From CAZMNY01 sp964567745 (GTDB taxonomy: Bacteria > Planctomycetota > Planctomycetia > Pirellulales > Pirellulaceae), in assembly GCA_964567745.1 (NCBI GenBank), contig CAZMNY010000061.1, forward strand, positions 1-30,951: a stretch of 30,951 bases of DNA. Direction: 5' to 3'. This document shows positions 1-8,683 of the stretch, piece after piece. Positions within the stretch are counted from its first letter, which is position 1, and each line of letters starts with the position of its first letter. Both the position numbers and the translations under genes were made by a program. Under the pieces are notes generated by a model, which did not search any database, had not been told where the DNA came from, and saw only the letters and a program-made list of their open reading frames with translations.

Positions 1-140
1 CAGGTGCCGGAGCAGGTGCCGGAGCAGGTGCCGGAGCAGGTGCCGGAGCAGGTGCGGGAGAAGGTGTTGGTGTTGGTGTCGGAGTTGGTGTCGGAGTTGG
101 TGTCGGAGTTGGTGTTGGTGTCGGAGTTGGTGTTGGAGTG
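1..140 (-). repeat. In-frame low-complexity repeat coding for a Pro-Thr/Pro-Ala linker
   Basis: A 12-bp unit (caggtgccggag on the plus strand) is repeated four to five times at 1-60, followed by related 6-bp units (ggtgtc/ggagtt) to about 138. On the minus strand it reads Thr-Pro repeats, then Ala-Pro repeats, in the same frame as the haem peroxidase, so it is a protein linker and not a CRISPR or intergenic array. Confidence 0.85.
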
Positions 141-2677
141 CCGGGTCCATCGGCGGCATTGAAAATAGTCGGGATTGCTGTCTGTGATCCATTCGCACCC
201 GTTTCCGGCAATCGGACCATATTATCGACAGTGATTCCGTTTTCGATCCGATGTCCGTTGGCAACGAACAATTCAGGACTGTCGAATGGAGCTTGACGAT
301 ATCTGACGCGTTCGTCGGTCAAGGCTTTAAGGAATGCGACCAGAGCATCCACTTTTTCATCGTCAAATCGTTCGCCGCCACCCTTGAGCAGAGTCCCGAT
401 CGGACCGATTTCCGGGTCGAGATGTGGATTACTTGGGAAGTCTCCACCCCGTGCGTAGAATTTCACGACATCTTCTAATTCACCGTAGACGCCATTGTGA
501 AAGTAGGGGGCTGTCAACTCGATGTTGCGTAGTCCGGGTGTTTTCATGGCACCGACAACGGCCGGTTGAACTCCTTCCGGCAAACTGGCGGGCAGCCCCG
601 CGTATTGTTCTGTCCGTCCTTGCTCGGCCAGAACGGACAGCGAGATGGGTCCAAACGGCAGATCGGTGCGGCCGACGCCCCGATCGGAACTCGGGTCCGT
701 TTGGTCGATCGTACCGATGTTGTAGAAGCCGTTGTCATAAGCAACGATTCCCGGCATGTTGGGGAATGCCATAAACTCCGTTGGTTCTTTGCGCACGTGT
801 TCGACAGTCGCCTTGGTAAAGGCGGCTGTTCCGTGACAGGCGGAACAATTTGTCGACCCACTGAAGAACAGCTCCATCCCGGTTAGTTCCTGTTCATTCA
901 GCTCGGCCAACCCGTCTGCGTGCAGGTCAATTTTTGTCTGATCGGAGACCAAGGTCGCCTCGTATTCCTGAACGGCAACCCCGAAGAAAAATGCGAAGTT
1001 CGCTTCCATCTGAGTGTATTCCGTGCCGTCAACGATGACGCCATTCGGCGCGTCCCAGAACTTGCTGCGGAACGCCAATCGGATCAGTCTCGGATAGGAC
1101 ATGGTCAGCCCTTTACCGCCGGGGTGAGCGAGGGTTCCGAGCACACTGTCAGTCGTGGCAACTCGCTGTAGTCCGAGCGGAACAACTCTTTCGTCGAGGA
1201 GTTTAATCCCGATTTGCTCCCATCGACGGGATCCATCCGGACCCCAGCTCATTTCGACTCCACTTTGCGGTGGACCGACCGCTTGGGACGCGAGCGAACT
1301 GTTGTCCATCAGGAAGTCGGTGTCCTTTGTTGCGCCGCTGCCGTCGGAAATCCAAAGACCGGCGTCCGGATTTTGCGAACCGAAGATGTCTTGGCCGTTG
1401 AAGTATCGATTAGCACGACCATCCCAGAACTGGCGATCGTTCAACACGGCATTGATCACAGACGGGGAATTGCGGCCGGTTACTTGTCGTGTCCGCGTCC
1501 CGACCGTGCCCGCGACGGTATCTGCCTGGTTGAGTTCAGCTTCCGTCGGATCGGTTCCGACGTCCTCGTAGGGGGGATTCGTGCCTTCGAAACGTCTTTG
1601 AATAACACCCGCCGAACCGACAATCTCGTTCAACCGGTTATTTGGTCGGGCATGGTAATTGGACATAGCCAGCATACGATTGCCGGGATTGCCGGCCGCA
1701 AGCGAATTTACATTGCGCCAGTCGGTGCCAGCACCGTTGTGACACGTGGCACAGGCGACCTTGTTGTCGCTGCCGAGTTGCATGTCCCAGAAGAGTGCTT
1801 TACCCAACGCGATCCCGGCCCGCTTTCCGGCTTCACCCCTCCAGATTTCCTGGAGCGGATCACCCGTTCCGTAGGGTGTGAAATTTCGGTGAAGCACTTT
1901 GGGCGTGGGGACCATTGTCGGATGAAGCTGGACCCGCATGGAAACTTCCCGTGGTTCTGCATTTGCCAGAATCTCTGCAAGAACAGCTTCCGCGTCAAAG
2001 ATGGCCGCTTCGATCGCCTCGTCCCCCAGATGGAGCGATTCCCGCAACCGATGGATAATGTCACGCTGTTGCTGCTGCCGTAGCGTCAGTTCCTGTCGCT
2101 GCTCCTGATGAATTTTCTGTGTGGCCTCCAGCCCGTCCTTGTGAACCGCTTCGAGCTCCTTATTGACTCGCTCGATTTCTAGATTGAGTTCACGGGCAGC
2201 CGAATTATCGAGTGCTTGGTGCGCTTTAACGAGCTGGTCGCGAAGTCCCTGAAGCTCTTCCCGCAGAGCGGGAATCATGACTTGGCGAAAATTGTTCTCT
2301 TCCGCTTTCTGAAGGTCAGCGAGTTTGTTCTTTTCTTGCGATTGAGTTTGGTGTAATTGAACCAGCAGGTCGTCCAACGCCCCACCTTGATTAGCCGTAC
2401 TCATGTTGCCTTCGACCTCGTGAAGTGCACCGTCCACCAGGGCCAATTCATGCGCGCGAAGCTGCAGCACTTCAGTCTTGAGCTCAGTCGCATCGACTTC
2501 ATTGGGCTCGTTCGCATGCAGATCCAGCACACGTATAGCGAACATGAGACTTCCGACAACGAGCACGGTTAACAAGCCTGTTGTCAACGCACGTTTGGCG
2601 TGGCCGTCTCGGTCTCTTGGGTCGTTTACAGGGTCGCTAGATGCGACACGGCATCTTGGGGCAGGAAACTTCATCAT
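1..2677 (-). CDS. MauG/cytochrome c peroxidase-like di-haem protein, membrane-anchored, C-terminus off window
   Basis: Read on the minus strand, one frame stays open from ATG 2677 to the window edge (about 892 codons, no stop seen). An AAGGA sequence 7 nt upstream supports this ATG. Order of parts: basic N-terminus; a membrane segment at about residues 30-50; a Gln/Glu/Leu-rich, probably coiled-coil stretch at about 65-240; then a di-haem peroxidase region with CATCH (Cys309, Cys312, His313) and CSACH (Cys611, Cys614, His615) and the family motif TAPYFHNG at 722-729; finally a Thr-Pro then Ala-Pro repeat from residue 847 to the edge. The family (MauG, bacterial CcpA) reduces peroxide or oxidises substrates outside the cytoplasm. 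The long coil spacer before the haem domain is unusual. What follows the proline linker cannot be seen. It is divergent from the secretion locus. Substrate unknown. Confidence 0.88.
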   Translation of the reverse strand, partial: MMKFPAPRCRVASSDPVNDPRDRDGHAKRALTTGLLTVLVVGSLMFAIRVLDLHANEPNEVDATELKTEVLQLRAHELALVDGALHEVEGNMSTANQGGALDDLLVQLHQTQSQEKNKLADLQKAEENNFRQVMIPALREELQGLRDQLVKAHQALDNSAARELNLEIERVNKELEAVHKDGLEATQKIHQEQRQELTLRQQQQRDIIHRLRESLHLGDEAIEAAIFDAEAVLAEILANAEPREVSMRVQLHPTMVPTPKVLHRNFTPYGTGDPLQEIWRGEAGKRAGIALGKALFWDMQLGSDNKVACATCHNGAGTDWRNVNSLAAGNPGNRMLAMSNYHARPNNRLNEIVGSAGVIQRRFEGTNPPYEDVGTDPTEAELNQADTVAGTVGTRTRQVTGRNSPSVINAVLNDRQFWDGRANRYFNGQDIFGSQNPDAGLWISDGSGATKDTDFLMDNSSLASQAVGPPQSGVEMSWGPDGSRRWEQIGIKLLDERVVPLGLQRVATTDSVLGTLAHPGGKGLTMSYPRLIRLAFRSKFWDAPNGVIVDGTEYTQMEANFAFFFGVAVQEYEATLVSDQTKIDLHADGLAELNEQELTGMELFFSGSTNCSACHGTAAFTKATVEHVRKEPTEFMAFPNMPGIVAYDNGFYNIGTIDQTDPSSDRGVGRTDLPFGPISLSVLAEQGRTEQYAGLPASLPEGVQPAVVGAMKTPGLRNIELTAPYFHNGVYGELEDVVKFYARGGDFPSNPHLDPEIGPIGTLLKGGGERFDDEKVDALVAFLKALTDERVRYRQAPFDSPELFVANGHRIENGITVDNMVRLPETGANGSQTAIPTIFNAADGPGTPTPTPTPTPTPTPTPTPTPTPTPTPSPAPAPAPAPAPAPAPAPAP

Positions 2678-3295
2678 CCTCTAGTCCTTATGGAAAACAG
2701 TCCGAATGAGCTGACAGTCATGTCGTTTCGTTAGTCTAGTACCGCTTTTTGTCACACGGGTTATGGGTTCAGAACGCGGATAATCCGTGATGGCGTAGCG
2801 GTGTTACTATCCAACGTAGCTTGCCTTATCCGAAGATGAAGACGCGGTTCAGAGTAGGACACGAAGAATTTTCAGATTACGTCCGAATGACCGTTACAAA
2901 ACAAGTGACCGTTACAAAACAAGTGACCGTCACAATAGATGTTGACTGCGTTTCTAAAACACGGTGAAGAATGTCGATCGAAATTCCGGACTTCGAATAT
3001 CATTCCGGGGTCATGAGCGGAAATGTCGCAACAGAACGCGAAATGGGGGCTGACGGAGGGAGCACTCAGGTAGCGGGCGGCGCGTTGTGTTGTATGACTG
3101 CCAAGCCGGCCACTTCTGTTTGTGCCGTAACAACCCGCCTCATTGTTGTTTTCTGATCTTAAGAACGAGGTCAAAAAACGGGTGCGCGTGCGGGCTGGCA
3201 CGCGGTTTACGTTTTCGTGTGCTACAAGTCTTAAGCGACAGTAGGTGTGGTCGCTGCACTTTGTCACTGCGAGACGTTTTTCAACGAGCGCGAAT
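2678..3295. other. Divergent intergenic region between the haem peroxidase and gspF
   Basis: About 620 bases without a convincing gene. Short frames on both strands show no recognisable domain; the minus-strand one at 2872-3267 is largely a translation of the tandem repeat and repetitive filler. The region must hold the promoters for the leftward peroxidase gene and the rightward secretion genes, but no -35/-10 pair is clear enough to call. Confidence 0.6.
2888..2935. repeat. 18-bp tandem direct repeat, two full units plus a partial third
   Basis: The unit tgaccgttacaaaacaag occurs at 2888-2905 and again at 2906-2923 without mismatch. A third, diverged partial copy (tgaccgtcacaa) starts at 2924. 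The unit length is not a multiple of the helical turn, so a paired operator is only a guess; slippage expansion is the simpler explanation. Confidence 0.9.
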
Positions 3296-4495
3296 ATGTC
3301 CGTTTTTCAGTATGAAGCCGTGGACGTGCAAGGCGTACTGCAGCGTGGTTCAATGGCAGTCTCCTCGCGGCGCGTCGCCATTCGGTCTCTGGCCCAGCAG
3401 GGCTTGACTCCACTTTCCGTTTTGGAGAGCAATCAGGGTCGCGAGAAGACGGGCCGCGTTCCGTCGAGTGCGGTCTGCGGCTTCTATTCGAAGCTGGCCG
3501 ATTTGCTATCGGCGCAGATCCCTTTGCTTGAGAGCCTGGCGATCACCGTCGACGTGACAACCAATAAGTCCTTGAAGGCGATTCTGCAGCAGATTCAAAC
3601 GCAGGTCACCGATGGCAAGGACTTTGCATCCGCCCTTGCCGAACACCCGCAAGTCTTCAGTTCGGTCGCCATGAGCATGATAAAGGCTGGCTTGGAAGGT
3701 GCCTTTCTGGACCGGGCATTGAATGACTTAATGCGACTTTCCCAGCGACAGCAGACGCTGCAATCGAAGATTCGTGGGGCTGTCGCCTATCCGGCATTCC
3801 TGGTCGTCGTTGGCACCTTACTCATGGCGACCCTGCTGCTGGTCTTTGTTCCCAAGTTTGAACCCATGTTTGAGGGACTCCGGCACAGGGGTGAACTGCC
3901 GTGGATAACGGAAGCTCTGTTTCAGGCGAGTCGCCACATCGGGCGGTGTTGGTTCTACCTGCTGATTTGCGGAGCGGGTGGCATTCTCTTGTTGGTCCGT
4001 TGGTTCCGCAGCGGAGATGGCAAACGAAGTGTTTCTGCATTCCTGCTCCGCGTCGGATTCCTGCGTAACATTCTTGTCGAATTAGCTCTGGCTCGGTTTT
4101 CGCGAGTTCTAAGTGCCTTGCTCGAGAACGGCGTCACCATCGACCATGCACTGCGACTTTGCTCGACGGCAACCGGTAATCCTGTTCTTGACGAAATAAT
4201 CGCGGAAGCGGCGGGCAAAGTGGAAAAGGGAGGTACACTTTCCAAGGTGCTTAAGGACAGGGCCTGGATCCCGACCGATTTCTCCGAGATGGTTACGGTC
4301 GGCGAACAAACGAACCGACTCGGTGCCGTCCTTAGCCGAACGTCCGATATTTATGACCGGAAGAGCGAGGAGACTCTGACTGTGATGTTGCGTTTTCTGG
4401 AGCCGATTCTGCTTCTGTTGATGGGCGTGGTTATTACGTTCTTCGTCTTCGCATTGATGCTTCCAATTATGCAATCTTCCAGCCTGGTGAGTTAA
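3296..4495 (+). CDS. gspF: Type II secretion / type IV pilus inner-membrane platform protein (GspF/PilC-like)
   Basis: Protein of 399 aa from ATG 3296 (MSVFQYEAVD, the usual GspF/PilC opening). An upstream ATG at 3245 in the same frame would add 17 residues unlike the family. Two T2SSF repeats are visible: the first has the helical cytoplasmic part at about 60-160 and a membrane segment at 165-187; a second membrane segment lies at 219-236; the last is at 371-393. The protein sits in the inner membrane and couples the GspE ATPase to pseudopilus assembly. It opens the secretion gene row; the next gene starts after a gap of about 170 bp. No good ribosome binding site is visible. Choice between Gsp and Pil naming rests on the GspG/H/I/J/K set downstream. 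Confidence 0.92.
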   Translation: MSVFQYEAVDVQGVLQRGSMAVSSRRVAIRSLAQQGLTPLSVLESNQGREKTGRVPSSAVCGFYSKLADLLSAQIPLLESLAITVDVTTNKSLKAILQQIQTQVTDGKDFASALAEHPQVFSSVAMSMIKAGLEGAFLDRALNDLMRLSQRQQTLQSKIRGAVAYPAFLVVVGTLLMATLLLVFVPKFEPMFEGLRHRGELPWITEALFQASRHIGRCWFYLLICGAGGILLLVRWFRSGDGKRSVSAFLLRVGFLRNILVELALARFSRVLSALLENGVTIDHALRLCSTATGNPVLDEIIAEAAGKVEKGGTLSKVLKDRAWIPTDFSEMVTVGEQTNRLGAVLSRTSDIYDRKSEETLTVMLRFLEPILLLLMGVVITFFVFALMLPIMQSSSLVS

Positions 4496-4663
4496 CCAAG
4501 TTGCTAGCCGTTTCTTTGTGAACTTTTTTGGATGAGCTGCCCGAACCGTGAACAGAAAAAACCGTTTTTGTCGAATGACCTACTTTAATGCCTTGCTGAG
4601 ATTACCTCAATTCGGGCGTACGCGTACTACGAACTGATGTTGAACACAGATGGAGACATGTCG

Positions 4664-5152
4664 ATGAACCACCGACAACGAAACTGCGTCCGAGACCAAG
4701 GCCAACAGCGAGTTACGGGCATTGGCTGCAGCGGCCGTTCTGGTGCGCACCAAAGCGCGTTTACGCTAGTCGAGGTGCTCTTGGTACTGGCAATTTTGGC
4801 TGCAATCGCATCGATGGTAATCCCCAATCTGTTGAACCGCCAGAAGACCGCTAATGTTGATGCGACGCGCATCAACATCACCGCCACCGAACAGGCGTTG
4901 AAAATGTATGCCATCGATCACGCGGGCGTCTATCCCGATGTGAGGCATGCGATCGATTCGCTAATGCAGGCGCCCTCTCAGGACTACCACTGGAACGGTC
5001 CCTATCTGGAGAGAGCGCCGACGGACGCCTGGGGACACAATTTGCGGTGCCGCGAAGCTTCTGGTTCCGGAAGACTACAGGTTTTCTCCGCTGGACCCGA
5101 CGCTCGGGTAGGAACCGAAGATGACATTTTCAGAGACAAAACCGGTAGGTGA
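4664..5152 (+). CDS. gspG: Major pseudopilin GspG
   Basis: Start chosen at ATG 4664, because GGAG at 4652-4655 lies 8 nt upstream; ATGs at 4637 and 4658 are also in frame. The 162-aa product has a 32-residue leader, a prepilin cleavage site SA|FTLVEV with Glu at +5, and a hydrophobic helix (33-55). The globular part ends in the GspG calcium-loop pattern (GPDARVGTEDDI). The residue before the cut is Ala instead of the usual Gly, which prepilin peptidase tolerates in some pilins. Several molecules polymerise into the pseudopilus. The conserved WGHNL and YPD segments also fit T2SG. Confidence 0.9.
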   Translation: MNHRQRNCVRDQGQQRVTGIGCSGRSGAHQSAFTLVEVLLVLAILAAIASMVIPNLLNRQKTANVDATRINITATEQALKMYAIDHAGVYPDVRHAIDSLMQAPSQDYHWNGPYLERAPTDAWGHNLRCREASGSGRLQVFSAGPDARVGTEDDIFRDKTGR

Positions 5153-5246
5153 CAACCGATGGACGCCGCTGGGAGTTTAGTGCTGCGTTACGAACCCCTT
5201 GATCTTCGAGTTGGCACAACGTCTAGTCTCTTTGGGCGCGTGTGAT

Positions 5247-5762
5247 ATGCGCAATGCAACCCTAATTCCTAGCTGTAACCGTGCACGAGCAGATCGGGAC
5301 GGATTCACGTTGCTCGAAATGCTGATTGTCCTATCACTGCTGCTGGCGGTCATGGTAGTGGTTGTTCCCCGTACGGTTCTGTGGCTCAACGACACGCAGA
5401 TTCATGCTGCCGCCGATGATGTCGTACTGGCACTCGGGAAAACGCGGGCACGGGCCGCCACAGAGGGTTTGGCACACCATCTGGAGTATGAAGTCGGCGG
5501 AAGTTCCTACCGAATTACTTCAGACTCTGCCATTGACTCGACCGGCCCCTGGACTGTGCTAACCGGCAATGCCATTTTTATGCCCTTAGATTCCACCGGC
5601 CAAGAAGATCGAAACAGATACCAGAAAACATCGCGAGTCACTTTTGATGCTGAGGGGCGGACGAAGGACCTGCAGATCCGAATTGGACAAGTCTCTCGGC
5701 TGATTTCGATTGCGATCAACCCACTTACCGGCATCGCGAGCAGGAAAGAGGATCGGCAATGA
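5247..5762 (+). CDS. gspH: Minor pseudopilin GspH-like
   Basis: Protein of 171 aa from ATG 5247; an in-frame ATG at 5199 would lengthen the leader by 16 residues. The prepilin site is DG|FTLLEM (Gly19, Phe20, Glu24), followed by one hydrophobic helix and a short beta-rich C-terminal region. Size, leader and position after gspG fit GspH, a minor pseudopilin. The stop codon TGA (5760-5762) overlaps the ATG of the next gene (ATGA), indicating translational coupling. Sequence beyond the leader is too variable to separate GspH from FimT by eye. Confidence 0.75.
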   Translation: MRNATLIPSCNRARADRDGFTLLEMLIVLSLLLAVMVVVVPRTVLWLNDTQIHAAADDVVLALGKTRARAATEGLAHHLEYEVGGSSYRITSDSAIDSTGPWTVLTGNAIFMPLDSTGQEDRNRYQKTSRVTFDAEGRTKDLQIRIGQVSRLISIAINPLTGIASRKEDRQ

Positions 5763-6187
5763 TCCGAAAACGAAAGACGGTTCGAGCGAACGCGGATCGA
5801 GCAAACAAGGGAGTGCCTCGCGAGGGAGCACTTCTCTTCGAAGTTCTGATTGCCATGTTTGTGTTGCTGATTTCGATGGTGTCGATGGGACAGTATTTCT
5901 CCAATGCGTTGCGTAGCAGTACGCAGGGCATGCTACGAGCGAAGGCTTCGATTTTCTGTGAATCGAAGGTGAACGAACTCCTGGCGACGAATCATCCGCT
6001 GGAAAGTCGCGGGACAGGATCGTTTGCCCAAGACACTGCGTGGTCGTGGGAGTACTACGTAACGGTGAGATCACCCGGGGATCTCCAACAGCTGACCGTC
6101 ACGGTACAGCATCAGCAACATGACAACGCCCCTATTTGGTCTCTGTCCCGACTGTTTCGTCCACTAGATCCTCCGGTTGCTGACTAG
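5759..6187 (+). CDS. gspI: Minor pseudopilin GspI-like
   Basis: Protein of 142 aa whose ATG overlaps the gspH stop by 4 bp; a GAGG about 7 nt upstream, inside gspH, can serve as ribosome binding site. The prepilin site is EG|ALLFEVL (Gly23, Ala24, Glu28) with a hydrophobic helix after it. In the family GspI starts the tip complex with GspJ and GspK. The order H-I-J-K is the main basis for the letter; the body is short and diverged. Confidence 0.75.
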   Translation: MIRKRKTVRANADRANKGVPREGALLFEVLIAMFVLLISMVSMGQYFSNALRSSTQGMLRAKASIFCESKVNELLATNHPLESRGTGSFAQDTAWSWEYYVTVRSPGDLQQLTVTVQHQQHDNAPIWSLSRLFRPLDPPVAD

Positions 6188-6208
6188 AATCTCGAATGGC
6201 AGGTACCA

Positions 6209-7015
6209 ATGACACAACCGAGATCGCAGGATAGAAGAAGGCAGGTCGCTACCAAGAACCGGGTCGGCTTCAGTTTAATAGAGGTCCTGGTGGTTATCGC
6301 CATTACCTTGCTGATGGGCGGGGCCCTGCTTCAAGCTCTGCACCAATACGGCTGGATCAACAGCGCCAGTCGAAATCAAGTCAACAGGGCCATTATCGCG
6401 CGGGCCGTCCTCGACGAGGTCCGTCAGACCTTGCGAGGTTTAGCACGTGATCGCGTCACGGATCGTCAGGCGAATGAATCTGATCCGCTCGACGCCGATT
6501 CTCGTGAAGGTGACGACGAAGCTCGCGACTCGACAACCGATGTGGTTCGAACGACCAGCGGCCTGATCGGCGGGGAACGAAGTATTGCCATGCTGACGGT
6601 GGCGGGCGATCTGCCGGGAAGTCGTTGGGTGGTGTATAGCACGACGCGACACAATTCGTGCGAAATCCCGGCCCTCTCCGACCGTTCAAGCGGCTACCGA
6701 ATGACTGGCAGATTCGACGACGACACATTGATCAAGTTGTTGCCACCGGAAATGGTGTCCGGGCGAATCGAAGATCTCCTCTGGGTCGGAAATGTCGGCG
6801 AGGTTCCTCTGCTAAAAGGTCTTACGGAAATCAGGTTTCACTACTACGACGGCCTGGAATGGCATGGCGAGTGGGACTCGAGGATCGATAACCAACTACC
6901 GACGGCGGTCCGCATCACTGTGACCCTTTCGAAGGCAACCGGTGACGGCGACGCGCGATCCGCTGCGCCGGCGGCCGATGTTTTCAACACGATCATTGCG
7001 CTAACGCAGCGATAG
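6209..7015 (+). CDS. gspJ: Minor pseudopilin GspJ-like
   Basis: Protein of 268 aa with prepilin site VG|FSLIEV (Gly20, Phe21, Glu25), a hydrophobic helix and a longer globular domain than GspH and GspI, as expected for GspJ. The segment with LTEIRFHYYDG and WDS followed by LPTAVRITVTL is typical of the GspJ/PilW C-terminal half. An acidic, Asp/Arg/Glu-rich insertion lies at about residues 85-112. An AGG 6 nt before ATG 6209 may be the ribosome binding site. It lies 21 bp after gspI. Predicted tip pseudopilin together with I and K. Confidence 0.82.
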   Translation: MTQPRSQDRRRQVATKNRVGFSLIEVLVVIAITLLMGGALLQALHQYGWINSASRNQVNRAIIARAVLDEVRQTLRGLARDRVTDRQANESDPLDADSREGDDEARDSTTDVVRTTSGLIGGERSIAMLTVAGDLPGSRWVVYSTTRHNSCEIPALSDRSSGYRMTGRFDDDTLIKLLPPEMVSGRIEDLLWVGNVGEVPLLKGLTEIRFHYYDGLEWHGEWDSRIDNQLPTAVRITVTLSKATGDGDARSAAPAADVFNTIIALTQR

Positions 7016-7043
7016 TCCACATTTTGAGGGGAGTTTGGTCGTC

Positions 7044-8633
7044 ATGATCCGGAAAATCCATCGAGGGCGCGGAATCGTGCTGCCAAGTGTTCTGTTTTTC
7101 GTGGTAGTGCTCAGTCTGGCGACGTACTATTTCTCAGAACGTTTAATCGACGACTTGGAGTACATCGCGGCACAGCAGGATGCGGTTGCGCGGCGCACCG
7201 CTGGGGACTCGGGCGTTGCCTATGTCGCGGCCCTGACTGATTCCAAGCACTGGGATCGTGTCGATCGAAGGGACAACCGGCAACGGTTTCACGAGATTCT
7301 CGTATCGAACCAGCATTCCGACGTACATTTTTCTATCGTGCGACCTGTGCGGAGTCGCAAAGCTGAACTCCGTTTCGGGATCGTCGACGAGTCCGGCAAG
7401 TTGAATTTGAATGATTTAGGACTTGAACCTAAGGAGGAGGAATTCAGTCGCCAACGACTTCTGTTGATTCCGGGGATGACACTCCAGGCTGCCGACAGCA
7501 TCTTGGATTGGCTTGATGAAGACAACGAACCGCGGGAATACGGCGCAGAGCGAAACTACTATCGGACTCAGAAACCGCCACAACTGCCCACGAACGGTCC
7601 GGTAGACAGTTTAGCCGAATTGGCCCACGTTCGTGGAGTAAACGAACATCTGTTATTTGGAGAGGACACGAACGGAGACGGATGGCTCGATTCTAATGAA
7701 GATGACGGCGATCTGTCTTGGCCACCGGATGACGCGGACGGCTATCTACGACAGGGTTTTAGTTCGTATCTGACGGTCCATAGTGGTGAGGCGACTCACC
7801 GCTGGGATGGTGAACCAAAGATCAATTTGAACAGCGACAAGCTGGGCGAATTATTTGACGCGGTATCAAAGGCGTTTGACGAGGAGACTGCCATATTTGT
7901 CGTCGGACTCCGTCTGACCGGCCCCACAAATTGGAAAGAGGAGACCATTAACTCAACCAAAGCACTTGAAGTTCGACGACGGGAACAGCTGGGACCAGAG
8001 AATTCGGACCAACTGCAAGAACAGGCTGAGGTCACCAAGGAAAACGTGTCGCGTGCGGGTATCGATCTTTCGGTGGCACCTCGCTTTCGGATTCGCAGCC
8101 TTTACGACCTGTTCGGTACGCAAGTTCGCGTGGCCCGCGGCGATATTGACGGGCTGGTCTCAAGCCCTTGGTCGGCGAAAAGACAAGATATCCTGCAATG
8201 GTTGCCGAAACTGCATCGCCAGATGGCAGTCGCGGGTAGCGAGGGCATCAAAGGACGAGTCAATGTTAACACGGCCCCAATTGAAGTATTGAGAGGAATT
8301 CGGGGGCTCACCGAAGAGCATGTCGTCGCCATTGAGGCCAAGAGAAAACAGCGTCAACGAAGACCGCAACCCGAAGACGATACGACGACCACTTGGTTGC
8401 TTGAGGAGGGGATTCTCGAATTGGACGGACTGCGGCGAACGGGGCAGTACTTGACCGGGAGAGGAGACGTTTTTTCGATCACTGTTTTAGCTTACCGGTT
8501 GAATGTCGGTCCCCTGACGCGAATCTCCGCCATACTCGATGCCACCGAATACCCATCGCGGATCGTGCGACGTTTCGACCAGCCAACTCTTCCGGCAACC
8601 TTCCGTGAACAGCTTCAACGACTTCAAAAATGA
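7044..8633 (+). CDS. gspK: Minor pseudopilin GspK-like with an EF-hand calcium loop
   Basis: Start set at ATG 7044 because GAGGGGAG (7026-7033) lies 10 nt before it; an in-frame TTG at 7035 is too close. The 529-aa protein begins with a short leader RG|IVLPS (Gly10) lacking Glu at +5, which is the rule for GspK, then a hydrophobic helix. Typical GspK features are the DEDNEPREYGAERNYY segment and the NVNTAPIEVLRGI helix-hairpin near the C-terminus. Residues 208-219 form a canonical EF-hand loop (Asp208, Asn210, Asp212, Asp216, Glu219). GspK caps the pseudopilus tip and is known to bind calcium. The protein is longer than the roughly 320 aa of enterobacterial GspK. Confidence 0.88.
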   Translation: MIRKIHRGRGIVLPSVLFFVVVLSLATYYFSERLIDDLEYIAAQQDAVARRTAGDSGVAYVAALTDSKHWDRVDRRDNRQRFHEILVSNQHSDVHFSIVRPVRSRKAELRFGIVDESGKLNLNDLGLEPKEEEFSRQRLLLIPGMTLQAADSILDWLDEDNEPREYGAERNYYRTQKPPQLPTNGPVDSLAELAHVRGVNEHLLFGEDTNGDGWLDSNEDDGDLSWPPDDADGYLRQGFSSYLTVHSGEATHRWDGEPKINLNSDKLGELFDAVSKAFDEETAIFVVGLRLTGPTNWKEETINSTKALEVRRREQLGPENSDQLQEQAEVTKENVSRAGIDLSVAPRFRIRSLYDLFGTQVRVARGDIDGLVSSPWSAKRQDILQWLPKLHRQMAVAGSEGIKGRVNVNTAPIEVLRGIRGLTEEHVVAIEAKRKQRQRRPQPEDDTTTTWLLEEGILELDGLRRTGQYLTGRGDVFSITVLAYRLNVGPLTRISAILDATEYPSRIVRRFDQPTLPATFREQLQRLQK

Positions 8634-8683
8634 CTTCTATAAGTCGTTTATATTTTTCGTGACTCTAGAGAGTGATGTGAGAG

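Noticed and set aside
1..140. Possible CRISPR or minisatellite array
   Set aside because: No spacers; the repeat keeps the reading frame of the peroxidase and codes for a Pro-rich linker.
1214..2083. 289-aa plus-strand frame
   Set aside because: Lies antisense to the di-haem peroxidase, whose CxxCH motifs and family features are on the minus strand; the product has no recognisable domain.
2872..3267. 131-aa minus-strand frame in the intergenic region
   Set aside because: Its C-terminus is a translation of the 18-bp repeat and the rest lacks domain or ribosome binding site.
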